This document shows positions 1 through 5,935 of a DNA stretch of 5,960 bases, in pieces. How positions within the stretch are numbered: the first letter of the stretch is position 1; each line of letters begins with the position of its first letter. The translations under genes were made by a program, and so were the position numbers. Location of the stretch: positions 1 through 5,960 of the forward strand of contig CAIXAY010000506.1 of NCBI GenBank assembly GCA_903917505.1, in the 5' to 3' direction. The DNA is from an uncultured beta proteobacterium. GTDB taxonomy: Bacteria > Pseudomonadota > Gammaproteobacteria > Burkholderiales > Rhodocyclaceae. The notes below the pieces were generated by a model. That model was not told where the DNA came from. It saw nothing but the letters and a program-made list of their open reading frames with translations, and searched no databases.

Positions 1-1
1 G

Positions 2-550
2 GTCGGCGGGGTCCAGACCTACGTCGTCAATGCGCGCATCATCACGGCGACCAACCGCAAGCTCGAGGAGAAGGTCGCCGCCGGCCAGTTCCGCGAGGAC
101 CTCTACTATCGGCTGCACGTCTTTCCGATTCATTTGCCGGCGCTGCGCGACCGGCAGGACGACATCCCGCTGCTCGCCGATTACTTTCTCAAGAAGCATG
201 CGCTGCTCAACGACAAGGAGGCGCTCGCCATCGCGCCGGAGGCGGCCGCGGTGCTGCGCCAATACCGCTGGCCCGGCAACATCAGGGAGCTGGAAAATAC
301 GATCGAATGTGCGGTGATCAAGCTCGGCGGGGCCAGGCTCGAAAGCGCGCACCTGCCGGCGAAGATGTTCGCCGCTGGTGCGAATGGCCAGGATGCGCCG
401 CGCATCGACGCGGAAAAGGACAATCTGCTCAAGGCTCTTGCCGCATTCGACGCCAGCGTCGAGGGCAAATCGCAGGCTGCCGCGAGCCTTGGCATGAGCC
501 GCGCGACCTTGTACCGCAAGCTGCGCAAGTATGATTTGCTCAAGGCTTGA
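2..550 (+). CDS. Sigma-54-dependent transcriptional activator, C-terminal fragment (5' end outside window)
   Basis: This is the last 182 residues of a bacterial enhancer-binding protein, which uses ATP hydrolysis to remodel RNA polymerase-sigma-54 at -24/-12 promoters. The open frame runs in from the window edge. Visible motifs, numbered in the fragment: the sensor I region RIITATNR (12-19), FREDLYYRL (30-38) followed by the family-typical LPALRDRQDDIP, sensor II WPGNIREL (90-97), and a Fis-type helix-turn-helix (about 141-181) with KSQAAASLGMSRATLYRKL. Walker A, Walker B, the GAFTGA loop and the N-terminal sensory domain lie upstream, so the signal it senses cannot be inferred. It is co-directional with the next gene, 121 nt away, and could regulate it, but no -24/-12 element is visible in that gap. 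Family assignment is near certain; the specific regulator is unknown. Confidence 0.95.
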   Translation, partial: VGGVQTYVVNARIITATNRKLEEKVAAGQFREDLYYRLHVFPIHLPALRDRQDDIPLLADYFLKKHALLNDKEALAIAPEAAAVLRQYRWPGNIRELENTIECAVIKLGGARLESAHLPAKMFAAGANGQDAPRIDAEKDNLLKALAAFDASVEGKSQAAASLGMSRATLYRKLRKYDLLKA

Positions 551-576
551 TGGCGATAGACGCTGGTTCTCAATCT

Positions 577-598
577 GGCATACTGATACAGTTGTGCC
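577..598. promoter_or_regulatory. Imperfect dyad, possible operator
   Basis: In the gap after the activator gene, ACTG (582-585) and CAGT (589-592) form a perfect inverted repeat around ATA. They are flanked by GGCA (577-580) and TGCC (595-598), which are one base out of register. It lies just upstream of the candidate -10 at 609-614, where an operator or activator site could sit. The symmetry is short and could be chance. Confidence 0.2.
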
Positions 599-605
599 CG
601 CTTGA

Positions 606-614
606 TGCGATACT
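606..614 (+). promoter_or_regulatory. Candidate extended -10 promoter for the hydrolase-transporter operon
   Basis: TGCGATACT fits the extended -10 pattern TGnTATAAT, with TG at 606-607 and a hexamer matching 4 of 6 positions at 609-614. Initiation would fall near 621, leaving a leader of about 50 nt before the ATG at 672. No convincing -35 lies 16-18 nt upstream. It is the best sigma-70-type candidate I found in the 551-671 gap, but it is weak. Confidence 0.25.
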
Positions 615-671
615 GCGGAGCATGTGAGTCGAAGAGCAAGATCTTTCCACCGAACCAAGAGGGGCACCGAA

Positions 672-1160
672 ATGACTGAAGCTGAAGAACTGCGCCAGCA
701 ATTGATCATGGCGTTCAAGAGCCGTGCGCTGGTCTATGCGGCGGTGTACGAAGAACTGATCCCCGAGGTCGGCGCCGAGCGCGCCGAAGCGATCCTGAAG
801 CGCGCCATCTACAAGCGCGGCATCGCCATTTCACCAAAGTTCGCCAAGCACGCGCCGACTGATTTCACCGGCCTGCGCGACGACTTTCTCGAATTCGTTC
901 CCGATCACGGCCGCCTGTTCGCGCCCGAGGTCAAGCATTGCGACCACGAAGGGCTCGACATCAAGTTCCACGACTGTCCGCTCAAGAACGCCTGGGTCGA
1001 AGCCGGCTACGACGATGCGATGGTGACCACGCTGTGCCGCATCGCCGGCGTCGTCGACAATGGCACTTTCGAGGGCGCCGGCTTCGGCTTCGAGGGCACG
1101 ACCTGGAAGCCGGGCGAGACCGGCTGCTGCCATTTGAAAGTCGTCCACAAGAAAGCCTGA
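672..1160 (+). CDS. L-2-amino-thiazoline-4-carboxylic acid hydrolase-like protein
   Basis: A 162-residue soluble protein with no signal peptide or membrane segment. The ATG at 672 is chosen because AGAGGGG (658-664) lies 7 nt upstream; an in-frame GTG at 624 would add 16 residues but has no comparable site. The N-terminal half is helical and charged. The C-terminal half holds the motif KHCDHEGLDIKFHDCPLKNAW (88-108) and a closing GCCHLKVVHK (151-160). This layout, with HDCPL and a late CxHL-like element, resembles the family named after an enzyme that opens the thiazoline ring of 2-amino-thiazoline-4-carboxylate on a route to cysteine. Cys90, His100, Asp101, Cys102, Cys152, Cys153 and His154 are candidate catalytic or metal-binding residues. 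Most family members are uncharacterised, so the true substrate is unknown. It lies 38 nt before the binding-protein gene and is probably co-transcribed with it. The family call is from memory of motif style. Confidence 0.7.
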   Translation: MTEAEELRQQLIMAFKSRALVYAAVYEELIPEVGAERAEAILKRAIYKRGIAISPKFAKHAPTDFTGLRDDFLEFVPDHGRLFAPEVKHCDHEGLDIKFHDCPLKNAWVEAGYDDAMVTTLCRIAGVVDNGTFEGAGFGFEGTTWKPGETGCCHLKVVHKKA

Positions 1161-1198
1161 GCTATTCACCCACCTTGCAATTTCCGGAGATGCAAATC

Positions 1199-2320
1199 AT
1201 GACCAAAAGACGCAACTTCCTGTTTGCCGCGATTTCCCTGGCCCTGCTGGCCGGCAGCGCTTACGCCGAGAACAAGACGGTGGCCATCGGCTACCACGCG
1301 CCGCTATCCGGCGAGAACGCCCAGTACGGCGTGCAGTTCCGCAACTCGGCGATGCTCGCCGTCGACCAATTCAACAAGTCGGGCAAGCTGCCCGGCGTGA
1401 CCATCGTGCTCAAGTTCGAGGACAGCAAGGGCGACGCCAAGGAAGGGGTCAACCTTGCGCGCAAGTTCTCCGACGACCAGAGCATCGTCGCCGCCATCGG
1501 CGATTTCAATTCGACGGTGTCGATGGCCGCAGCGCAGGTCTATGCGCAGACCCACCTCGCGCAACTGTCGCAGACGGCCTCGCACCCCGATTTCGTCAAG
1601 ATCAGCCCCTACCAGTTCCGCAACATCACGACGATGGACTATGAAAGCCCGCTGGTCGCCAAATGGGCGCTGTCCAACGGCGCCAAGAAGATCGCCGTGG
1701 TCGCCATCCAGAACGACTGGGGCCAGACGGCCGCGGCGAACTTCGTCGGCGCCACGAAGGCCAACGGCGGCGAGATCACCGACACCGAGTTCTTCAATCC
1801 CGGCACCCGCGACTTCCGCTCGATCATTACCAAGATCGCGCGCAACCAGCCCGACGCCATCTTCCTCGCCGCTTTCTATGAGGACGGTTCGGCCTTCCTG
1901 CAGCAGAAGACGCGGATGGGAATCAAGCAGGCGATCTACGGCACTTCGTCGCTCTCCGATCCGAAATTGCTCGAACTCGCCGGTCCCGCCGCGAACAACA
2001 TGTACGCGACGACGACCTTCCTGGCCGACAGCCCGGAAGCCAACGTGCAGAACTACGTCAAGTCCTACGAGGCGCGCTACAACGTCAAGCCGCAGATGTT
2101 CGCGGCCCAGGCTTTCGATGCCACCAACATCGTGCTCAGCGCCATCGTCTCGGCCGGCGGCGCCAATGCGACGCGCGCCAAGGTGCGCGATGCGCTGGCC
2201 AAGACCAAGAACTTCCCGGGCGTGACCGGGATCACGACGTTTGACCCGGAGACGCGCGAGCCGGCCAAGACGCTGACCAAGCTGCAAATTCAGAACGGCA
2301 AGTACGTGCTCCTGAAGTAA
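1199..2320 (+). CDS. Branched-chain amino acid/amide-type ABC transporter, periplasmic substrate-binding protein
   Basis: A 373-residue secreted binding protein (Peripla_BP_6, LivJ/LivK-like) that delivers its ligand to the LivHM channel. The ATG at 1199 follows GGAG (1186-1189) by 9 nt; the in-frame ATG at 1190 overlaps that region and has no site of its own. The signal peptide has KRR at 3-5, a hydrophobic core at 7-19 and a likely type I cleavage site after AYA (21-23). There is no lipobox cysteine, so the mature protein should be free in the periplasm. The mature start (VAIGYHAPLSGENAQYG, 28-44) is the classic family opening. The GDFNSTVSMAAAQVYAQ stretch (101-117) and SQTASHP (124-130) match the ligand-contacting region of lobe 1. 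No cysteines occur anywhere, so the disulfide known in E. coli LivJ is absent. Length is typical. The substrate is not readable and may be an amino acid, amide or aromatic acid. Confidence 0.95.
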   Translation: MTKRRNFLFAAISLALLAGSAYAENKTVAIGYHAPLSGENAQYGVQFRNSAMLAVDQFNKSGKLPGVTIVLKFEDSKGDAKEGVNLARKFSDDQSIVAAIGDFNSTVSMAAAQVYAQTHLAQLSQTASHPDFVKISPYQFRNITTMDYESPLVAKWALSNGAKKIAVVAIQNDWGQTAAANFVGATKANGGEITDTEFFNPGTRDFRSIITKIARNQPDAIFLAAFYEDGSAFLQQKTRMGIKQAIYGTSSLSDPKLLELAGPAANNMYATTTFLADSPEANVQNYVKSYEARYNVKPQMFAAQAFDATNIVLSAIVSAGGANATRAKVRDALAKTKNFPGVTGITTFDPETREPAKTLTKLQIQNGKYVLLK

Positions 2321-2343
2321 GTCTTCCACCCTCTTCCGGAGCA

Positions 2344-2369
2344 AGCGGCTGGCCGCAAGGCCAGCCGTT
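2344..2369 (+). repeat. GCAA-tetraloop hairpin between binding-protein and permease genes
   Basis: CGGCTGGCC (2346-2354) and GGCCAGCCG (2359-2367) pair perfectly around a GCAA loop, a stable GNRA tetraloop. A G-U and an A-U pair can extend the stem to 11 bp. Only a short TTATT follows, so it is a poor complete terminator. In binding-protein transporter operons such hairpins commonly protect the upstream message or partly attenuate transcription, giving more binding protein than permease. It also separates GGAG (2338-2341) from the permease ATG at 2379; if folded, the effective spacing would be about 11 nt. Confidence 0.8.
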
Positions 2370-2378
2370 ATTGAAACC

Positions 2379-3293
2379 ATGTTTGATATTTTTTTCGTTC
2401 AGCAACTGGTGAACGGCCTGTCGGTCGGCTTCATCTACGCGCTGATGGCGATCGGCTTCACGCTGATCTTCGGCGTGCTCAACGTGGTGAACTTCGCGCA
2501 CGGCGAAGTCTACATGATAGGGGCATACGCCGGCTGGCTGTCGATCACCATCTTCGCGCCACCGCTTTTCGTCGTCATCCTGGTCGCGCTGGCCGTCGGC
2601 GCGTTCGCCGGCTTCGGCCTCGAGCGCATCGCCTTCCGCCCGTTCCGCCGCTTCCGCGACGAGGCGTCGCTCAAGTCGAAAGCGATTCGTGAAGCCACCT
2701 TGCTCTCTTCGCTGGCGGTCTCGATCATCGTGCGCGAGGCGGCCGAGAAGATCTTCGGCTCGAACATGCAGACGATCCCGCAGGACTACCTCTTGCTGAC
2801 GCCGATCGAAATCGGGCCGCTGACTTTCGCCAGCGGCCAGTTCCTGATCTTCGGCCTGTCGATCGTCATGCTCGGCGGCCTGCAATGGCTGCTGAAGCGC
2901 ACCCAGGTCGGCCTCTCGATCCGCGCCGTCGCCAACAATCCGATGGGCGCGACCTACGTCGGCATCAACACCGAGCGCACCATCATCGCCACCTTCATCA
3001 TCGGCTCGACGCTCGGCGCCGCCGCCGGCCTCGTCGTCGGCCTCTACCAGGGCGCGATCTTTCCGGCCATGGGTTTTGCGCCCGGCATCAAGGCTTTCGT
3101 CGCGATGGTCATGGGCGGCCTCTCGTCGATCGGCGGCGCGGTCGTCTGCGCGATCATCCTCGGCGTCGCCGAGGCCGTCACCACGAGCTTCTTCGCGCAG
3201 GGCTGGGGCGATTTGGTGGCTTACGTCTTCCTGGTCATCACCTTGATCTTCTTCCCGACCGGCCTGTTCGGCGGCGGCCGGGATAGGGTCTGA
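2379..3293 (+). CDS. livH: Branched-chain amino acid/amide-type ABC transporter permease LivH
   Basis: A 304-residue inner-membrane permease that forms half of the import channel with LivM. The N-terminal block VNGLSVGFIYALMAIGFTLI (11-30), followed by FGVLNVVNFAHGE (31-43), is the LivH hallmark. Hydrophobic segments are visible near 12-32, 45-60, 63-80, 108-120, 152-171, 200-222, 237-263 and 278-293. The cytoplasmic coupling loop that contacts the ATPase is around GLSIRAVANNPMGATYVGINTER (178-200). Between RPFR (87-90) and the next membrane segment lies a charged stretch (91-107) that seems about 10 residues longer than in typical LivH. The ATG at 2379 starts exactly at the conserved N-terminus but has no good Shine-Dalgarno sequence directly upstream; the nearest GGAG is across the hairpin at 2344-2369. 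It ends 2 nt before livM. Family assignment is very secure. Confidence 0.95.
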   Translation: MFDIFFVQQLVNGLSVGFIYALMAIGFTLIFGVLNVVNFAHGEVYMIGAYAGWLSITIFAPPLFVVILVALAVGAFAGFGLERIAFRPFRRFRDEASLKSKAIREATLLSSLAVSIIVREAAEKIFGSNMQTIPQDYLLLTPIEIGPLTFASGQFLIFGLSIVMLGGLQWLLKRTQVGLSIRAVANNPMGATYVGINTERTIIATFIIGSTLGAAAGLVVGLYQGAIFPAMGFAPGIKAFVAMVMGGLSSIGGAVVCAIILGVAEAVTTSFFAQGWGDLVAYVFLVITLIFFPTGLFGGGRDRV

Positions 3294-3295
3294 TC

Positions 3296-4285
3296 ATGCG
3301 CAGATCGCTCTCCATCCTGGTCATTTTCCTCGCCGTCTTCGTCGTCCTGCCGGGCATCCTCTCGGCGGTGGGCGGCGGCTACTGGTTCCGCGTCACGACC
3401 ACCATCGGCGTCTTCGCCATCCTGACCATGAGCGCCAACCTGATCAGCGGCACCACCGGGCTGATGTCGCTCGGGCACGCCGGTTTCTACGGCATCGGCG
3501 CCTACACGGCGGCGCTGCTCTCGACCGGCCTGCACTGGCCGTTCTACCTGACGCTGCCGGTCGCCGGCGCGGTCACCGCCTGCTTCGGCATTCTGCTGGC
3601 GCTGCCGACGATGCGCCTGATCGGCATCTACTTCGCCGTGGCGACGCTGGGCCTCGGCGAGATCATCCACCTGACGCTGCTCAACTGGGTCGGCTTCACG
3701 CGCGGGCCGATGGGCATTTCGGCGATCCCGGGCATCGCGGTGGGCGGCCTGTTCGAAGCTTCCGACATCGTCAATTACTACGCGGTGGCCGTCGCGGCCG
3801 TGCTCACCGCATTCGTGCTCGGGCGCCTCGCGCATTCCTACTACGGCAACGCCTTGCGCGCGGTGCGCGAGGACGACCAGTGCGCCGCATCGATGGGGCT
3901 CAACGTGGTGCGCCTGAAAATCCAGTCGTTCGCGTTCGCCTGTTTCTTCGCCGGCGTCGCCGGGGCGCTGTGGGCGCATACGACCGGCTACATCTCGCCG
4001 GGCGATTTCCGCTTTTCCGAATCGATCCTGATCCTCGCGATGATCGTCGTCGGCGGGCTCGGCAGCCTGCCCGGCGCAATCGTCGGCGCGGTGATCCTGC
4101 TCGGCCTGCCGGAAGTGCTGCGGCCGATCGGCGATTACCGGATGATCGTCGTCGGCCTGGTGATGTTCCTGTCGATTCTTTTCCTGCCACGCGGCCTGCT
4201 CGGCGAGACCTCGGTATTGTCGCTGATGCGCAGCCAGTTCGGCCTGGCCTGGGATAACGCCAAGCAACTCGGGTGGCGGCAATGA
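3296..4285 (+). CDS. livM: Branched-chain amino acid/amide-type ABC transporter permease LivM
   Basis: A 329-residue inner-membrane permease, partner of LivH. The ATG at 3296 has AGGG (3285-3288) 7 nt upstream. A hydrophobic N-terminal segment (5-24) is followed by the family signature ANLISGTTGLMSLGHAGFYGIGAY (47-70), more membrane helices near 86-103, 112-130 and 160-176, and the cytoplasmic coupling region GNALRAVREDDQCAASMGLNVVRLKIQSF (184-212), the EAA-like loop that docks on the ATPases. Further hydrophobic segments lie near 213-228, 243-270 and 283-297. The tail from about 300 is hydrophilic and rich in Q and W, ending LGWRQ. Length is normal for a LivM without the extra N-terminal helices of the E. 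coli protein. Its last codons overlap the livG start in an ATGA junction at 4282-4285, consistent with translational coupling. Assignment is secure; the transported substrate is unknown. Confidence 0.95.
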   Translation: MRRSLSILVIFLAVFVVLPGILSAVGGGYWFRVTTTIGVFAILTMSANLISGTTGLMSLGHAGFYGIGAYTAALLSTGLHWPFYLTLPVAGAVTACFGILLALPTMRLIGIYFAVATLGLGEIIHLTLLNWVGFTRGPMGISAIPGIAVGGLFEASDIVNYYAVAVAAVLTAFVLGRLAHSYYGNALRAVREDDQCAASMGLNVVRLKIQSFAFACFFAGVAGALWAHTTGYISPGDFRFSESILILAMIVVGGLGSLPGAIVGAVILLGLPEVLRPIGDYRMIVVGLVMFLSILFLPRGLLGETSVLSLMRSQFGLAWDNAKQLGWRQ

Positions 4286-5052
4286 GCACGCCACTGCTCG
4301 AAATCCGCAAGGCCAGCCGGCGTTTCGGCGGGCTGCTCGCGGTCGATGATTTTTCCGGCGTCGTCGAGCGCGGCGAACGCGTCGGACTGATCGGGCCCAA
4401 CGGCGCCGGCAAGACGACGGTGTTCAACCTGATCACCGGCTTCTTCCCGCTGACTTCGGGAAGCATCCTGTTCGACGGTACCGACATCTCGCAGATGAAG
4501 TCCTTCCAGGTCGCCCGCCTCGGCGTCGCGCGCACCTTCCAGAACCTGCGCGTGATGCCCAACCTGACGGTCTTCGACAATGTGTCGATCGGCGCGCTCG
4601 GCGCCATCGGCCATTCGCCGGCCAAGGCCCTGTTCAATCACCGCAAGTATGCCGAGGACGTCAGCCGGCGCACCTGGGAGGCGCTGGCACGCGCCGGTTT
4701 GCAGGCCCAGGCCGGCGAACTCGCGGCGAGCCTCTCCTACGGCAAGCGCAAGTACCTGGAGATCGCCCGGGCGCTGGCCCTGTCACCGCGCCTCCTGATC
4801 CTCGACGAGCCGGCCGCCGGACTCAACGACACCGAGACCGCGCAGCTCTCCGATTTCGTCCGCAAGCTCTCGAGCGAGGGCCTGACGATCCTGCTGGTCG
4901 AACACGACATGGCTTTCGTGATGAGCCTGTGCGAGCGCGTGATGGTCATGGCCTCGGGCCGCAAGATCGCCGATGGCACGCCGCAACAGGTGTCGCACGA
5001 CCCCATCGTGCTCGAAGCCTATCTCGGCAGCGAAGAGGAGGAGGCCGCATGA
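4282..5052 (+). CDS. livG: Branched-chain amino acid/amide-type ABC transporter ATPase LivG
   Basis: A 256-residue cytoplasmic ATP-binding subunit that pairs with LivF to drive the LivHM channel. The ATG at 4282 overlaps the livM stop (ATGA) and places the conserved LLEIRKASRRFGGLLAVDD at the N-terminus; a GTG at 4273 would add three residues and is less likely. Motifs: Walker A GPNGAGKTT (38-46), Q-loop Gln87 in ARTFQNLR, signature LSYGKRKYLEIARAL (151-165), Walker B LLILDEP (171-177) with catalytic Glu176, D-loop AGLND (179-183) and switch His208 in LVEHDM. The signature LSYGK instead of LSGGQ is usual for LivG. The insertion around 104-130 between Q-loop and signature is also family-typical. 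The tail ends in four glutamates whose codons hold the livF ribosome site. All catalytic residues are present, so it should be active. Confidence 0.95.
   Translation: MSTPLLEIRKASRRFGGLLAVDDFSGVVERGERVGLIGPNGAGKTTVFNLITGFFPLTSGSILFDGTDISQMKSFQVARLGVARTFQNLRVMPNLTVFDNVSIGALGAIGHSPAKALFNHRKYAEDVSRRTWEALARAGLQAQAGELAASLSYGKRKYLEIARALALSPRLLILDEPAAGLNDTETAQLSDFVRKLSSEGLTILLVEHDMAFVMSLCERVMVMASGRKIADGTPQQVSHDPIVLEAYLGSEEEEAA
5036..5044 (+). promoter_or_regulatory. Strong Shine-Dalgarno for livF inside the livG 3' end
   Basis: AGGAGGAGG lies within the codons for the terminal glutamates of LivG. The two overlapping GGAGG copies (5037-5041 and 5040-5044) are 7 and 4 nt from the livF ATG at 5049. 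Together with the ATGA overlap this fixes the livF start and predicts efficient coupled translation. Confidence 0.8.
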
Positions 5053-5771
5053 CGACCAATCTCCTCGAAATCGCCGGCCTGGAAGTGCGCATGGGCGAAC
5101 AGATCATCCTCGATGGCGTCTCGCTGCACGTGCCGCAGGGCGGCATCGTCACCGTGCTCGGCAGCAACGGCGTCGGCAAGACGACACTGATGCGCGCCGT
5201 CTCGGGCGTCTATCGCGCCACGGCGGGAAGCATCCGCTTCGAGGGCCACGAGATTTCGCACTGGCCTTCGCATCGCATCGTCGCCGCGGGCCTGGCTCAA
5301 GCCCCCGAGGGCCGGCAAATCTTTTCGTCGATGAGCGTCGCCGAGAATCTGCGCATCGGCGCCGTCGGCCTGCCGCCCGAGGCGCTCGCCGAGGAACTCG
5401 AAAAGCAGCTCACGCGTTTCCCCATCCTGCGCGAGCGTTACGCGCAGAGCGCCGGCACGCTGTCCGGCGGCGAGCAGCAGATGCTGTGCATCGCCCGCGC
5501 GCTGATGTCGCGGCCGAAACTCCTGCTGATGGACGAGCCCTCGCTTGGCCTCGCGCCCAAGGTCGTGCGCCTGATCTTCGACCTGATCGGCCAGATCCGC
5601 AGCGAAGGGCATTCGGTATTGCTCGTCGAGCAGAACGCCCGCGCCGCGCTGCGCGTCGCCGAGTATGCCTACGTCATGGACGGCGGCAAGATTGCGATCG
5701 AGGGCACAAGCGCCGAGCTGGCCAGCGATGCGCGCGTGCGCGCCGCCTACCTCGGCGGCCACGCCGCCTGA
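5049..5771 (+). CDS. livF: Branched-chain amino acid/amide-type ABC transporter ATPase LivF
   Basis: A 240-residue cytoplasmic ATP-binding subunit, partner of LivG. The ATG at 5049 overlaps the livG stop and follows a strong ribosome site. Motifs: Walker A GSNGVGKTT (38-46), the LivF-typical APEGRQIFSSMSVAENL (85-101), which replaces the usual Q-loop context, signature LSGGEQQML (138-146), Walker B LLLMDEP (158-164) with catalytic Glu163, D-loop SLGLAP (165-170), and LVEQN (192-196), where Gln195 takes the place of the switch histidine. That substitution is characteristic of LivF and not a defect. Length is normal. It is the last gene of the operon; two stem-loop sequences follow, beginning 42 nt after the stop. 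Family assignment is secure. Confidence 0.95.
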   Translation: MTTNLLEIAGLEVRMGEQIILDGVSLHVPQGGIVTVLGSNGVGKTTLMRAVSGVYRATAGSIRFEGHEISHWPSHRIVAAGLAQAPEGRQIFSSMSVAENLRIGAVGLPPEALAEELEKQLTRFPILRERYAQSAGTLSGGEQQMLCIARALMSRPKLLLMDEPSLGLAPKVVRLIFDLIGQIRSEGHSVLLVEQNARAALRVAEYAYVMDGGKIAIEGTSAELASDARVRAAYLGGHAA

Positions 5772-5813
5772 GTGTCTGCGTTCAAGGAGCCGCCTGACTA
5801 GACTCACTGCATC

Positions 5814-5839
5814 GTCATTCCGGCTTTCGCCGGAATGAC
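5814..5839. repeat. Perfect 11-bp inverted repeat (GTCATTCCGGC hairpin), intergenic repeat type
   Basis: GTCATTCCGGC (5814-5824) and GCCGGAATGAC (5829-5839) pair perfectly around TTTC. Hairpins of the CGTCATTCCGGC...GCCGGAATGAC type recur in intergenic DNA of many proteobacteria. No T-run follows on either strand, so it is not a canonical intrinsic terminator. It may protect the 3' end of the liv message or be a dispersed palindromic repeat unit. Its position directly after an operon end is typical. Confidence 0.75.
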
Positions 5840-5866
5840 AAACGATTAGACTGAAGTTACCCCCTT

Positions 5867-5875
5867 TGTAGTCAC
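5867..5875 (+). repeat. Direct repeat TGTAGTCAC, copy 1
   Basis: This 9-mer recurs exactly at 5945-5953, 78 bp later, and both copies have GTTAC a few bases upstream (5856-5860 and 5936-5940). The pair brackets the inverted repeat at 5883-5928. It may be a protein-binding half-site or the edge of a small element. Confidence 0.5.
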
Positions 5876-5882
5876 CCCCAAT

Positions 5883-5935
5883 AACGACAAGTGCTTGTCT
5901 GGTCTAACGATTCGGGCCACTTGTCGTTTATTTTT
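5883..5935 (+). terminator. Candidate Rho-independent terminator (11-bp stem, long loop, T-rich run)
   Basis: AACGACAAGTG (5883-5893) and CACTTGTCGTT (5918-5928) are perfect inverted complements around a 24-nt loop. On the + strand the stem is followed by TATTTTTGTT; on the - strand no T-run follows, so the polarity suits termination of the liv operon. The loop is longer than in typical terminators. A competing short dyad, GACAAG-TG-CTTGTC (5886-5899), shares the left arm, so an operator role is also possible. Confidence 0.5.

Noticed and set aside
624..671. Upstream GTG start extending the hydrolase-like protein by 16 residues
   Set aside because: The added residues are basic and unlike the family, there is no good ribosome site before the GTG, and AGAGGGG supports the ATG at 672.
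1171..1182. TTGCAA as a sigma-54 -12 element before the binding-protein gene
   Set aside because: No GG occurs at the required position 12 nt upstream of the GC (1165-1166 is TT), and only 20 nt would remain before the start codon.
1304..2380. 358-codon open frame on the - strand opposite the binding-protein gene
   Set aside because: It is a shadow of GC-rich coding sequence: the translation is rich in R, G, V and L without recognisable motifs, while the + strand has a clear family, signal peptide and ribosome site.
3221..4294. 357-codon open frame on the - strand opposite livM
   Set aside because: The translation is an H/R/D/Q/A-rich low-complexity string typical of antisense to hydrophobic membrane protein genes; livM is unambiguous.
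4716..4761. Degenerate ABC signature in LivG (LSYGK) and Gln replacing the switch His in LivF (5625-5639)
   Set aside because: Both are normal features of these subfamilies and not signs of inactivity.
5902..5928. GTCTAACGATTCG resembling the start of an integron attC site
   Set aside because: The 7-mer fits RYYYAAC, but no matching GTTRRRY closes a folded site downstream and no cassette or integrase is present. The larger inverted repeat uses other bases.
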